Below are positions 27,528 to 36,986 of a stretch of DNA of 64,000 nt, one piece after another (the stretch's first letter is position 1; each line of letters opens with the position of its first letter). Both the position numbers and the translations under genes were made by a program. Source of the DNA: Pontibacter mangrovi (GTDB taxonomy: Bacteria; Bacteroidota; Bacteroidia; Cytophagales; Hymenobacteraceae). The notes beneath the pieces were generated by a model. It did not search any database. It saw nothing but the letters and a program-made list of their open reading frames with translations, and had not been told where the DNA came from. The stretch is from positions 310,001 through 374,000 of the forward strand of contig NZ_VFRQ01000001.1 of NCBI RefSeq assembly GCF_006385705.1. The letters are read 5' to 3'.

Positions 27528-28352
27528 CTAGCCCCTCCACTGCCGCACAACTTTTAAGTAGGAAGAACCTCCTGTTCCTGCACCGGCTTCTCCACTACCG
27601 ATGTTAAAGCGAAGTGAAGAAAGCTCCTGTTCCAGATAGATATAAAGTGCCGTAATAAAGATCATAATGCCCGTTATTTCAAGGGTTTCCTCAATGGTTG
27701 TGATGAAGGCATAGGTAAAATTATCCAACCCATAAGTATCTGCATAATAACCGCCTAACAGCTCCACACCTAAAGCGCCACTTACATATACAACGCCTGC
27801 TAACATCAATTTAAGCCTTAACTTCGGCGCCAGCGAAAATAAGAAGCGCAGGTAGTATAACCCTAGCCCCAAGACCAGCATGCCCCCCACTATCACCCAC
27901 GAGAAGTACAGCACGCCGCCTAGGGCAAAGGTGTCCCGGAGCGGGTAAATGAACATCTCATGCACACCCGCTGATTCATCCACAGACATGTATAAAAATA
28001 TGAAGGCGAGCAAACGCCAGTGCCAGGTATACTTGCCTTGGCGCCTCTTTTTAAGCACTGATACGATAAAAAGCAAAAGGGAGGAGAGCAGTAAAATAAA
28101 GGATGAAAAGTAGGTGGGGATGTTCCTTTCCCGGTCAAGCTCGAACTGCGGGATTAAACCCCACGCGTTGGGATGACTGGTAAAGTGCTTGCTTACGATG
28201 GCTACGATATTTAAAAGCACCAGCAGCGCAGCTGCCCTATAAAGCCAGGAGAGGTATTTTTTGCCGTTAAATTTTAGATGCAGAACCCCTGTTTTATTTT
28301 TGAAGAGAAAGTCGCCTTTTAGAACAGGTGTAGTGGGTAAAGTTTCTTTCAT
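27528..28352 (-). CDS. Six-helix membrane protein with buried acidic/His residues, unknown
   Basis: 274 residues from ATG 28352 (MKETLPTTP); seven more codons reach 28373. Six hydrophobic segments are visible. Three contain charged residues in positions that suggest a functional site: FIFLYMSVDESAGVHEM at the end of helix 3, GALGVELLGGYY in helix 5, and ITTIEETLEITGIM entering helix 6. I do not recognise a family; the pattern of D, E and H inside helices recalls intramembrane enzymes or transporters. The C-terminus is Gly/Ser-rich. It stands alone. Confidence 0.6.
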   Translation of the reverse strand: MKETLPTTPVLKGDFLFKNKTGVLHLKFNGKKYLSWLYRAAALLVLLNIVAIVSKHFTSHPNAWGLIPQFELDRERNIPTYFSSFILLLSSLLLFIVSVLKKRRQGKYTWHWRLLAFIFLYMSVDESAGVHEMFIYPLRDTFALGGVLYFSWVIVGGMLVLGLGLYYLRFLFSLAPKLRLKLMLAGVVYVSGALGVELLGGYYADTYGLDNFTYAFITTIEETLEITGIMIFITALYIYLEQELSSLRFNIGSGEAGAGTGGSSYLKVVRQWRG

Positions 28353-28509
28353 ATAATCCTTGGTTAAACACATACTAGTATGCTTATATAAGGATTAAAC
28401 ATAAAGGTTGCAATTGCACCAAAAAATGTTACAATTTTAGCAACGAAAAACAATGGCTCCAGAGAGAATACCCCCTGAAGCCATGTCAGCCATTAATTTG
28501 TAAGTAAGG

Positions 28510-30444
28510 TTAATCTGCAATCTTCGATTCCAACTCCTCCGCTTCCAGCATTAGCTTCTCCCACTCCTCCTGCTTTTTATCCAGCTTGGCTTTGAGAGAC
28601 TCAAAGTCCAGCGTGGCTTTTTGTAGCTTTTCTACATCCCCGTATACCTGTGGGTCAGCCAGGTGTTTTTCCTGTGCCGAAAGCTTCTGCTCCAGCTGAT
28701 GCACTTCCTTCTCCACCTCGCTCACCTGCTTGTTCACCTGCTTGAGTTGGTTTGTCAGCTGCGAGAAATCGCTTTTCTCGCGTACAGGTTTTTCGGTTTT
28801 TGCCGGAGCTGCCGGTGCATTGGACGCAGCCTCTTTTTTGGCCTCCTTCTCCCGCTTCTCCTGCCAGGCCTCATACTCGTGGTAAGTGCCTGGGTACTCC
28901 TTCAGCTGATAGTCCTCAATGTACCAGATTTTAGTTGCCACGTTCTCTACAAAGTAACGGTCGTGCGAGATCACCACAAACGTACCCTCGTACTGCTCCA
29001 GCGCCTGGATCAGGATGTTCACCGACTGCATATCCAGGTGGTTCGTAGGCTCGTCGAGCATCAGGAAGTTAGCCTCCGAGATCAGCGTTTTAGCCAGCGC
29101 CACGCGGCTCTTCTCCCCTCCCGACAGTACTTTGATCTTCTTAAAAACCTCGTCGCCGGTGAACAGGAAAGACCCGAGCAGGGAGCGCAACTCTACTTCG
29201 GATTTACCCGAGCCGGCCTGCTGCAGCTCCGTCAGCATGTCGTTCTCCACGTGCAGCGACTCTAGCTGGTGCTGCGCGTAAAACGAAAGTATAACGTTGT
29301 GGCCCAGCTCCCGCTTACCATTGATAGGCTCTGTGCCGGCTATAATGCGCAGCAGCGTAGACTTACCCTTTCCGTTCGCACCGATCAGGGCAATTTTGTC
29401 GCCGCGCTCAATGTGCACGTTGGTGTCCCGGAAAATCACTTTATCGCCATAGGCCTTGCTCATGTGCTCCAGGCGCAGGATATGGCGGCCGGGCTGGGTA
29501 TTAAACTTAAAGCTGAAGTTTACTTTGGCTGCCTCCGGTGCCACATCGTCAATGCGGTCCATGCGGTCCAGCATCTTTTGGCGGCTCTGTGCCTGCTTGG
29601 CCTTGGTGGCCTTGGCTTTAAAACGCTCAATGAACCTCTCCGCCTGCCGTATCTGTGCCTGCTGGTTCTCGTAGGCGCCTTTCTGTATCTCGTTGCGCAG
29701 CGCCTTCTCCTCAACATAAAAGCTGTAGTTGCCCGCATACACATTCAGCTTTCCGCCTGATACCTCCACCGTGGTGTTGGTGGTGCGGTCCAGAAACTCG
29801 CGGTCGTGCGACACGATCACCACGGCTCCCTCGTAGCGCTCCAGGTAAGTCTCCAGCCACTTGATGGAAGGCAAGTCCAGGTGGTTGGTAGGCTCGTCGA
29901 GCAAGAGCAGCGACGGCTTCTGCAACAGGATCTTGGCCAGCATCACGCGCATGCGCCAGCCACCCGAAAATGAGGCCAGCGGCTGCTGCAACTCCTCGGT
30001 GGTAAAACCCAGGCCCTCCAGTATGGCCTCGGCCTCAGCCTGCATTGTATAGCCACCCAGCGCCTCGAATCGCTCCTGCAGCGTCGCCAGTTTGTCTACC
30101 AGGTCATCATGGAAGTTGTTCTCAAACTCCACCAGCACCTTATCGATCTCCGCCTGCAGGTGCAGCGCCTCGCCAAACGCCTGCATCGCCACCGAAAGTA
30201 TACTTTCATGCGTCTCGTAGCTCAGCAAATCCTGGTTCAGGAAACCGATAGTGGTGTCCTTGCTCATCTGGATGGTGCCGCTGTCCGGGGTGTACTCGCC
30301 CACAATCAGGCGCAGCAACGTAGATTTACCCGTGCCGTTGAGACCGATCAGGCCGATCTTGTCTTTTGGTTTTATGTGCAGGCTGGCGTCCTCATACATG
30401 ATGCGGCTGCCAAAGTGAAAGTTCAGGTTGTTAATGGAAATCAT
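28510..30444 (-). CDS. ABC-F family ATPase (Uup/YdiF type)
   Basis: 644 residues, two ABC cassettes and no membrane segment. Cassette 1: Walker A GLNGTGKSTLL, signature FSGGWRMRV, Walker B LLLDEPTNHLDL. The ABC-F linker with KAKQAQSRQKMLDRM joins cassette 2: GANGKGKSTLL, LSGGEKSRVALAK, FLMLDEPTNHLDM. A long C-terminal coiled coil (about 540-640, Lys/Glu-rich) follows, as in Uup. These proteins act on ribosomes, some giving antibiotic resistance; nothing here shows which. A GAAAGTATACTTTC palindrome lies in its coding sequence. Confidence 0.93.
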   Translation of the reverse strand: MISINNLNFHFGSRIMYEDASLHIKPKDKIGLIGLNGTGKSTLLRLIVGEYTPDSGTIQMSKDTTIGFLNQDLLSYETHESILSVAMQAFGEALHLQAEIDKVLVEFENNFHDDLVDKLATLQERFEALGGYTMQAEAEAILEGLGFTTEELQQPLASFSGGWRMRVMLAKILLQKPSLLLLDEPTNHLDLPSIKWLETYLERYEGAVVIVSHDREFLDRTTNTTVEVSGGKLNVYAGNYSFYVEEKALRNEIQKGAYENQQAQIRQAERFIERFKAKATKAKQAQSRQKMLDRMDRIDDVAPEAAKVNFSFKFNTQPGRHILRLEHMSKAYGDKVIFRDTNVHIERGDKIALIGANGKGKSTLLRIIAGTEPINGKRELGHNVILSFYAQHQLESLHVENDMLTELQQAGSGKSEVELRSLLGSFLFTGDEVFKKIKVLSGGEKSRVALAKTLISEANFLMLDEPTNHLDMQSVNILIQALEQYEGTFVVISHDRYFVENVATKIWYIEDYQLKEYPGTYHEYEAWQEKREKEAKKEAASNAPAAPAKTEKPVREKSDFSQLTNQLKQVNKQVSEVEKEVHQLEQKLSAQEKHLADPQVYGDVEKLQKATLDFESLKAKLDKKQEEWEKLMLEAEELESKIAD

Positions 30445-30467
30445 GCGATCCGGGATTCTTTAAAAGG

Positions 30468-30475
30468 CAAAGGTA
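30468..30475 (-). promoter_or_regulatory. -7 box of the ABC-F gene
   Basis: The minus strand reads TACCTTTG, an exact consensus match, 23 bp before the start codon, giving a very short leader. Confidence 0.5.
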
Positions 30476-30590
30476 CTCAATTTTATATGTGAGATGAAAA
30501 CATTGCCAAAGCACAAATAGTGCGTACAAGCTGATTTAGCTCCAATATGCCTAAATCGTAACTGGCGGGCAAAAAAACAGGGGCTGGCAA

Positions 30591-30621
30591 TTGAAAACTA
30601 ACATAACATCCCCTACATTTG
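30591..30621 (+). promoter_or_regulatory. Promoter upstream of the 2H phosphoesterase gene
   Basis: TTG (30591-30593), 20-bp spacer, TACATTTG (30614-30621). Spacing and both boxes fit; the leader would be about 140 nt. Confidence 0.5.
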
Positions 30622-30771
30622 CTTATTACGGCACAGCATTGCGGGTTTTCCCGGGCGAGGCGTGGAATTCGGCCAAAGACAAACATTAATACCCGAGCCT
30701 CGTTTAGATAATTTACGCGCATGCTGGGCCTCAGTAGCCACGGCAATTACAGGTACTGAAAGCTTAACTAT

Positions 30772-31323
30772 ATGATTGCGATTGCTTCGCTTTTAGATAA
30801 GAAAACATCTGAGCGTGTGTCAGAACTGACGCATCGCCTGGAAACAAAATTCGGCTTGAGTGGCGTTAAAATCACGCCTTACCCGCATCTTACGCTCCTC
30901 ACTGCAGAAATCCCGGATATGGAGGAGATGAAGCAGTACCTGGAGCAGACGTGCATGGAGGCGCAGCAGTTTACCATTCGCACCACCGGCCTCGGTGTTT
31001 TTCCAGGTGAAAACCCCGTTATATACATCCCTGTGCTCCGGACCCCGGCTTTAAACCAGTTCCAGGGCCGCCTGCACCGCGATGTTTCGGAGATGAGCAC
31101 GGAGATGGGCGTATATTACAGTTCTAACCTGTGGCTGCCGCACATCACGCTGGCCCACGGCGACACAACCCCACAAATGCTGGGCCCGGTGCTTTCGTTC
31201 CTGTGCCAGTACAACTTTAACTGGGAGATCACGCTGGACAACCTCACCATCCTGCAAAAGTGCGGCGATTACTTTTTAAAAGAAGAAGAGTTTCGGTTTG
31301 GGAGGCGGGAGCTGATCTATTAG
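30772..31323 (+). CDS. 2'-5' RNA ligase / 2H phosphoesterase family protein
   Basis: 183 residues. The two HxT catalytic motifs are HLT in YPHLTLL (near residue 43) and HIT in LPHITLAHGD (near residue 125), as in LigT/ThpR-type 2H enzymes. The family hydrolyses or forms 2',5'-phosphodiester or cyclic phosphate bonds in RNA; the substrate here is unknown. It is monocistronic, ended by a 22-bp-stem terminator shared with the convergent gene. Confidence 0.85.
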   Translation: MIAIASLLDKKTSERVSELTHRLETKFGLSGVKITPYPHLTLLTAEIPDMEEMKQYLEQTCMEAQQFTIRTTGLGVFPGENPVIYIPVLRTPALNQFQGRLHRDVSEMSTEMGVYYSSNLWLPHITLAHGDTTPQMLGPVLSFLCQYNFNWEITLDNLTILQKCGDYFLKEEEFRFGRRELIY

Positions 31324-31358
31324 AACTGCGGCTTTGCCTACGAAATCATCTACTAAAG

Positions 31359-31407
31359 AGTATAAAAAAAGCGGGTGAAGCATTCCTTCACCCGCTTTTT
31401 TTATACT
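31359..31407. terminator. 22-bp perfect-stem bidirectional terminator containing the heptamer
   Basis: Arms 31359-31380 and 31386-31407 pair exactly: AGTAT, a run of seven A/T pairs, then GCGGGTGAAG. The outer end of each arm is AGTATA/TATACT, so the stem brings an AAGTATR-type motif and its complement together. Confidence 0.85.
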
Positions 31408-31421
31408 TGTCAATTTAATTC

Positions 31422-32393
31422 TTACATATCCAGCACCATCGCGAAGATCAGTGGCGCCACAATGGTGGCATCCGACTCGATCACGAACTTAGGCGTGTTT
31501 TTACCCAGTTTGCCCCAGGTGATTTTCTCGTTTGGCACAGCTCCCGAGTATGAGCCGTAGCTGGTAGTAGAGTCTGAGATCTGAGCGAAATAGCCCCAAA
31601 GCGGAACACCGTCGCGCTGCAGGTCCTGGTGCAGCATCGGCACCACGCAGATCGGGAAGTCGCCGGCAATGCCCCCGCCAATTTGGAAGAAGCCGATCGT
31701 AGACTCCTCTTTGGCCGTTTGCGTGTACCACTCCGCCAGCTCAATCATGTACTGAATACCGGTTTTCATGGTATGCACGTTCTGAATGTCGCCGCTGATA
31801 ACGTGGCCCGCATAGATATTACCCAGCGTGGAGTCTTCCCAGCCCGGGCAGATGATGGGCAGGTTCTTTTTAGCGGCCTCCAGCATCCAGCTGTTTTTCG
31901 GGTCGATCTGGTAGTACTGCTCCAACTCCCCGCTTAGCAGGATCTGGTAGAAAAACTCATGCGGAAAGTATGCCTCACCCGCTTTGTCGGCCTTCTCCCA
32001 GTATTTCAGCACCACATGCTCCAGGCGGCGCATCGCCTCCTCCTCCGGAATACACGTATCGGTTACGCGGTTCAGGTGGCGGCTCAGCAGGGCCTCCTCG
32101 TCGGCGGCAGAAAGCTCGCGGTAGTGCGGCACGCGCTCGTAAAAGTCGTGGGCCACCAGGTTAAAGATGTCCTCCTCCAGGTTTGCGCCGGTGCAGGAAA
32201 TGGCGTGCACCTTATCCTGGCGGATCATCTCGGCCAGGATAATACCCATTTCGGCGGTAGACATGGCTCCAGCCAGGGTGATCAGCATTTTACCTCCGTT
32301 ATCGAGGTGCGCCTTGTAAGCTTCGGCAGCGTCTATCACAGAGGCCGCGTTAAAGTGTTTGTAGTGTTTCTTTAGAAATTCAGATACGTTCAT
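31422..32393 (-). CDS. Deoxyhypusine synthase-like NAD-dependent enzyme
   Basis: 324 residues from ATG 32393 (MNVSEFLKKHY); the extra 13 codons to 32432 do not fit. DHS-type features: MLITLAGAMSTAEMG, SCTGANLEEDIFN, IICPGWEDSTLGN, IGGGIAGDFPI, and the active-site SGAVPNEKITWGKL with K295, which aligns with the catalytic lysine of eukaryotic DHS (SGARPDEAVSWGKI). It uses NAD and spermidine to transfer an aminobutyl group. Bacteria have no eIF5A, so the acceptor is probably a small amine (homospermidine synthase-like activity), which is inference. Confidence 0.85.
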   Translation of the reverse strand: MNVSEFLKKHYKHFNAASVIDAAEAYKAHLDNGGKMLITLAGAMSTAEMGIILAEMIRQDKVHAISCTGANLEEDIFNLVAHDFYERVPHYRELSAADEEALLSRHLNRVTDTCIPEEEAMRRLEHVVLKYWEKADKAGEAYFPHEFFYQILLSGELEQYYQIDPKNSWMLEAAKKNLPIICPGWEDSTLGNIYAGHVISGDIQNVHTMKTGIQYMIELAEWYTQTAKEESTIGFFQIGGGIAGDFPICVVPMLHQDLQRDGVPLWGYFAQISDSTTSYGSYSGAVPNEKITWGKLGKNTPKFVIESDATIVAPLIFAMVLDM

Positions 32394-32577
32394 AGTTTGT
32401 CTTGTAAGGCCAGGCAAACCCAGGGCTGCCAAGCGGTGGCAAGTTAAGATAAATTCGTTATTTGTTTATCGTTATTCGTTTTTAGCAACTGTAAGGTTAA
32501 GTATGCGCCTGAAAGCAAGCACTGTTGCCTTTATCCTGACTTATTACCGCTAACGAGCAACGTTTAACGCATACCCT

Positions 32578-33120
32578 TTACTTGGCAGGCTTCTCAATGA
32601 TAATATTGTGGTTGGTGTAGATGCAGATATCGGCGGCGATGTTTAATGCCTCGCGCACCATCTCCTCTGCCGAAAGGTGCGGTGCGTGCTTTTTAAGTGC
32701 CAAAGCGGCAGCATGCGCATACATACTTCCCGAGCCGATGGCAGCGATCTGGTTGTCCGGCTCCAGCACATCGCCGGTGCCGGAAATAATCAGCAGCTCG
32801 TCTTTATTGGCCACCACCATCATAGCCTCCAGCTTGCGTAGGTACTGATCTTTGCGCCAGTCTTTAGCTAGTTCAATGGCAGCGCGTTTCATGTTGTGCT
32901 GGTAGGCATTCAGCTTTTCCTCGAAGCGCTCTAGTAGTGTAAAGGCATCAGCGGTAGAACCGGCAAAGCCCGTTACGATCTTGCCATCCAGCAGTTTACG
33001 GATTTTCTTCACGTTGCTTTTGGCGATGTGCTTGTCCATCGTGGCCTGCCCGTCGGCTCCAAGCGCTACCTCGCCGTTATGATAGATGCCGCATACTGTG
33101 GTTGATCTTATTTTTGTCAT
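32578..33120 (-). CDS. hslV: ATP-dependent protease subunit HslV
   Basis: 180 residues, standard length. The catalytic N-terminal threonine is T7 in RSTTVCGI, so a six-residue propeptide is removed. GADGQATMD, KIRKLLDGKIVTGFAGSTAD (two parts) and IAAIGSGSMYAHAAAL are diagnostic. HslV forms a dodecamer capped by the HslU unfoldase; hslU is not next to it. The upstream 185-bp spacer carries four heptamer copies, including a 14-bp palindrome. Confidence 0.95.
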   Translation of the reverse strand: MTKIRSTTVCGIYHNGEVALGADGQATMDKHIAKSNVKKIRKLLDGKIVTGFAGSTADAFTLLERFEEKLNAYQHNMKRAAIELAKDWRKDQYLRKLEAMMVVANKDELLIISGTGDVLEPDNQIAAIGSGSMYAHAAALALKKHAPHLSAEEMVREALNIAADICIYTNHNIIIEKPAK

Positions 33121-33171
33121 CAGAAAAATTTATACGTTTATGGTTATGGAACATGGGCAGGCGTAAAGAGT

Positions 33172-33240
33172 TATACTTATACTTTATCTGCCGCTGTTTT
33201 CGCCACTGCAAGAGCAAACCAAAAGCCAAAGTATACTTTG
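33172..33240. repeat. Heptamer cluster with 14-bp palindrome upstream of hslV
   Basis: TATACTT at 33172 and 33178 (overlapping) and a perfect palindrome CAAAGTATACTTTG at 33227-33240, all in the spacer between hslV and the GH15 gene. Confidence 0.8.
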
Positions 33241-33305
33241 TGCCAGAATGGCGGACTGTGCCAGATTAAAATTGCGAGGATGAAAACTCAGCAGCGCCTT
33301 TACAC

Positions 33306-35138
33306 TTATAGCCTGCGTTTGTTCTCCTGCCCTTCCAGCATGTCATTTATGCTTAGGGCTGCGCTGATGAGGCCCAAATGCGTAAACGCCTGCGGGAAGT
33401 TGCCCAGGTGATCGCCCTTCAGGCCCAGCATTTCGGCATAAAGCCCCAGGTGGTTGGCATAGCCCAGCATTTTTTCGAAAAAGAGCCGTGCCTTGTCTAC
33501 CTGCCCCGACCTTGCCAGGCACTCCACGTACCAGAACGTGCACATGGAGAATGTTCCCTCACCGCCTTCCAGTCCGTCAAAAGCCTCGTTGGAACGGTAT
33601 CGAAACACCAGGGCATCCGATACCAGCCGCTTCTCGATGAGCTTCAGCGTAGAAAGCCAGCGCGGGTCTTTGGGGCTGATAAAGCGGATCAAAGGCATCA
33701 GCAAGGTAGCGGCGTCTACGGTTTCAGCGCCTTTATACTGCACGAAGCTCTGCAGCTCCTCATTCCAGAACTCGTTGTGGATGGAAAAGAAGATTTTGTC
33801 CCGCTCCTCCTGCCACCGGTGCGGCATGGGGTACGAGTGGTTCGTGGCTATCTTCATGGCGCGGTCAATCGCCACCCAGCACATCAACCGGGAGTATAAA
33901 AAATGCTTGCGTCCTCCGCGCACTTCCCATATCCCCTCGTCCTTGCGCTGCCAGTTATCGCACACCCACTCCACCTGCTGCCGCAGGTCGTTCCAAAACT
34001 CCCACGAGATCGGCGACACATACTTATCATATAGGTAAATGGAGTCTAGCAACTCGCCGTAGATATCGAGCTGCACTTGGTTGTAGGCGCCATTGCCGAT
34101 GCGCACCGGCCGGGAGCCTTTGTAGCCCTGCAGGTGATCCAGGCTTACCTCCTCCAACTCCAGTTTTCCGCTTAGCGTGTACATCAGCCGCAGGTGGCCG
34201 GCGCTGGCCACGTCATCGCACTGGCGGTTTACCCACGAGACAAAATTGCGCGCCTCCTGCTTGTACCCCAGCCGCAGCAGGCCGTAGACGGTAAACGAGG
34301 CGTCCCGGATCCAGGTATAGCGGTAATCCCAGTTACGGACGCCGCCTATCTCCTCTGGCAGCCCAAAGGTAGGAGACGCTACCATCGAGCCATACTTATA
34401 AGAGGTCATCAGTTTTAGCACCAGGGCGGCGCGGTTCACCACTTCCAGCCAGCGGCCACGGTAACTGCACTTGGCAATCCAGTCCTTCCAGTAATTGATG
34501 GTGTCGTACAGGCTCCGCGTGATGTACTTCTCCATGTCCACCGCCTCCGGCGACTCGCAGGAGGCGTTCTCAAGTATAAAGTCCACCACCTCTCCTGTTC
34601 TGAGGCTAAACTTGGCTGTCGCGTCCTGCCCCGCTGCCTTCAGGGGCTGCGTACTTTTAAGGCGTAGCGTCAGCCCTCCTTTCTGCTCATCCGAAAACAC
34701 GATCTCTTTCTCATGTGACTGTGCTACTGCATTGCCGTTAAGGGCATAGTTAAAGCGGGGGCTGCACCGCATCTCAAACTCCATGTCACCATGCACGCAC
34801 GAAACCCGGCGAATCAGCATGCTGCCCTGGTTATGCTCCTCTACAGGCATAAAGTCTGTTACCTCGCCAATGCCTTTATCCGACAGAAACCTTGTTAGGA
34901 GCACATTGGTGTCGGGCAGGTAAAGCTGCCTGTGTTTAATGCCATTATGCGTGGGAGCTATGGTAAAGCACCCGCCTTTTTCCGCATCCAGCATGGACGC
35001 AAAAATGGTAGGAGAATCAAAGTTGGGGAAACACATAAAATCGATGGTGCCGTTAAGCCCCACCAGCGCCACCGTGTTCAGGTCTCCGATCACACCGTGG
35101 TCTTCAATAGGTAAATAGTTGCTTTGCCTTTCGCTCAT
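33306..35138 (-). CDS. GH15 family glycoside hydrolase
   Basis: 610 residues, no signal peptide. The N-terminal beta-sandwich begins [19 protein letters not shown], then [18 protein letters not shown], the hallmark of the trehalase/glucoamylase-like GH15 branch. The (alpha/alpha)6 barrel contains [19 protein letters not shown] and, later, [16 protein letters not shown], which hold the two catalytic glutamate regions. Members hydrolyse alpha-glucosides, including trehalose. The other alpha-glucan enzymes in this window (two GH13s) are not adjacent. Confidence 0.9.
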   Translation of the reverse strand: MSERQSNYLPIEDHGVIGDLNTVALVGLNGTIDFMCFPNFDSPTIFASMLDAEKGGCFTIAPTHNGIKHRQLYLPDTNVLLTRFLSDKGIGEVTDFMPVEEHNQGSMLIRRVSCVHGDMEFEMRCSPRFNYALNGNAVAQSHEKEIVFSDEQKGGLTLRLKSTQPLKAAGQDATAKFSLRTGEVVDFILENASCESPEAVDMEKYITRSLYDTINYWKDWIAKCSYRGRWLEVVNRAALVLKLMTSYKYGSMVASPTFGLPEEIGGVRNWDYRYTWIRDASFTVYGLLRLGYKQEARNFVSWVNRQCDDVASAGHLRLMYTLSGKLELEEVSLDHLQGYKGSRPVRIGNGAYNQVQLDIYGELLDSIYLYDKYVSPISWEFWNDLRQQVEWVCDNWQRKDEGIWEVRGGRKHFLYSRLMCWVAIDRAMKIATNHSYPMPHRWQEERDKIFFSIHNEFWNEELQSFVQYKGAETVDAATLLMPLIRFISPKDPRWLSTLKLIEKRLVSDALVFRYRSNEAFDGLEGGEGTFSMCTFWYVECLARSGQVDKARLFFEKMLGYANHLGLYAEMLGLKGDHLGNFPQAFTHLGLISAALSINDMLEGQENKRRL

Positions 35139-35284
35139 TCTTTAGGCTTTGTTTGCTTGTGGTAGAAGGTACGGAGCCGCCACAGGCATAGTTCAAAAGC
35201 ATGCGCTGCGCCCCGGATTTGCTATAATTCATACTTGAATATTAAGAAATATATCCCTATGGAGGCGCTATAACAATGCCGGAA

Positions 35285-35318
35285 TTGTCAGGTTAATCAA
35301 ATAAATCCAGTACCTTTG
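35285..35318 (+). promoter_or_regulatory. Promoter of pyrG
   Basis: TTG (35285-35287) and TACCTTTG (35311-35318) with 23 bp between; the start codon follows 25 bp later. Confidence 0.65.
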
Positions 35319-35343
35319 TAGCCCATAAAGTTTAACCTAACTT

Positions 35344-36957
35344 ATGGCTACGAAATATATCTTCGTTACAGGTGGCGTAACGTCTTCTTTAGGAAAAGGA
35401 ATCATCTCTGCTTCTCTTGCCAAACTGCTGCAGGCAAGGGGCTACTCTGTAACCATCCAGAAATTTGACCCTTACATCAACATCGATCCGGGCACGTTGA
35501 ACCCGTACGAGCACGGTGAGTGCTATGTAACGGAAGACGGCGCCGAGACGGACCTGGACCTGGGACACTACGAGCGCTTCCTGAACGTACCTACTTCGCA
35601 GGCTAATAACGTAACCACCGGCCGCATTTACCACCACGTCATCACCCAAGAGCGCGAAGGCGCCTACCTGGGCAAAACCGTGCAGGTGGTACCTCACATC
35701 ACCGACGAGATTAAGCGCCGCATGCTACTTCTGGGCCAGAGCGGAGAGTTTGATATTGTGATTACTGAAATCGGCGGCTGTGTGGGCGATATCGAGTCGC
35801 TGCCCTTTATTGAGGCGGTGCGCCAGCTGCGCTGGGACCTGGGCGTACACGAGACCTGCGTGATCCACCTGACACTGGTGCCATACCTTAAGGCGGCCGG
35901 TGAGCTGAAGACCAAACCAACACAACACTCCGTGCGCGACCTGTCGGAGGCCGGCGTGCAGCCAGACATACTTGTTTGCCGCTCCGAGTACCCTATCCCA
36001 ACAGATGTGCGCAAGAAGATCGCACTTTTCTGTAACGTGAAGCAAAACTCCGTTATCGAGTCTATTGATGCGGAAACGATTTACGACGTGCCGCTGCTGA
36101 TGCGCAAGGAGAAGCTGGACGAGCGCGTAATCGCCAAGCTGAAACTGGCCCACAAAGCAGAGCCCAACCTGGATACCTGGAAAGAATTCCTGGGAAGACT
36201 GAAGAACCCTACTTCTGAAGTGAACATAGCCCTGGTTGGCAAGTATGTGGAGCTTCCGGATGCCTATAAATCCATCATAGAGTCGTTTGTGCATGCCGGC
36301 TCTGCCAACGAGTGCAAGGTAAATATCAAGTGGTTCCAGTCTGAGAACGTGAACGACGAGAATGTGGCCGGGCTGCTTCAAAACATGGATGGCGTACTGG
36401 TGGCACCCGGCTTTGGGGAGCGCGGCTTTAAAGGAAAACTAGAGGCCATCCGGTTTGTGCGTGAGCACAACATCCCCTTTATGGGCATTTGCCTGGGCAT
36501 GCAATGTGCCGCCGTGGAATTTGCCCGCAACGTGCTGGGCCTGGAAGGAGCTGCCTCTACGGAGATGGACCCGAACACTCCGCACCCGGTTATCGACATG
36601 ATGGAAGACCAGAAGCAGATTAAGCAGATGGGCGGCACGATGCGCCTGGGAGCCTATACTTGTGAACTAAAAAAAGGTTCTAAAGCTTATTCTATTTACG
36701 GGAAGTCCCGGATTTCTGAGCGCCACCGCCACCGCTACGAGTTCAATAACAAGTACTTGGAGGCATTTGAGGAGGCTGGTATGCACGCCACAGGCATCAA
36801 CCCGGACACTGGGCTGGTGGAGGTGATCGAGCTGCAGAACCACCCTTGGTTTGTGGCCGCGCAGTACCACCCAGAACTGAAGAGCACCGTGCTGAACCCT
36901 CACCCGCTTTTTGTACGGTTTGTGAAGGCAGCCATCAACTATGCTAAATCTAAATAA
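35344..36957 (+). CDS. pyrG: CTP synthase
   Basis: 537 residues. The N-terminal amidoligase domain opens with [15 protein letters not shown] and carries [20 protein letters not shown] in two parts and IEIGG-type [13 protein letters not shown]. The glutaminase domain holds the triad C383 (GICLGMQCA), H509 and E511 (YHPE). It converts UTP to CTP using glutamine and ATP. It heads a likely operon with yidC 29 bp downstream. Confidence 0.97.
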   Translation: MATKYIFVTGGVTSSLGKGIISASLAKLLQARGYSVTIQKFDPYINIDPGTLNPYEHGECYVTEDGAETDLDLGHYERFLNVPTSQANNVTTGRIYHHVITQEREGAYLGKTVQVVPHITDEIKRRMLLLGQSGEFDIVITEIGGCVGDIESLPFIEAVRQLRWDLGVHETCVIHLTLVPYLKAAGELKTKPTQHSVRDLSEAGVQPDILVCRSEYPIPTDVRKKIALFCNVKQNSVIESIDAETIYDVPLLMRKEKLDERVIAKLKLAHKAEPNLDTWKEFLGRLKNPTSEVNIALVGKYVELPDAYKSIIESFVHAGSANECKVNIKWFQSENVNDENVAGLLQNMDGVLVAPGFGERGFKGKLEAIRFVREHNIPFMGICLGMQCAAVEFARNVLGLEGAASTEMDPNTPHPVIDMMEDQKQIKQMGGTMRLGAYTCELKKGSKAYSIYGKSRISERHRHRYEFNNKYLEAFEEAGMHATGINPDTGLVEVIELQNHPWFVAAQYHPELKSTVLNPHPLFVRFVKAAINYAKSK

Positions 36958-36986
36958 GCGCAATACACACAATTTAAAACAAGTAA

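Larger units (their letters stand above)
30445..30771. other. 327-nt divergent intergenic region
   Basis: It lies between the ABC-F gene (minus) and the 2H phosphoesterase gene (plus) and holds promoter boxes for both strands. An 87-codon minus-strand frame (30483-30746) has no protein-like features. Confidence 0.55.

Noticed and set aside
30483..30746. 87-codon minus-strand frame
   Set aside because: No protein-like composition; overlaps promoters of both flanking genes.
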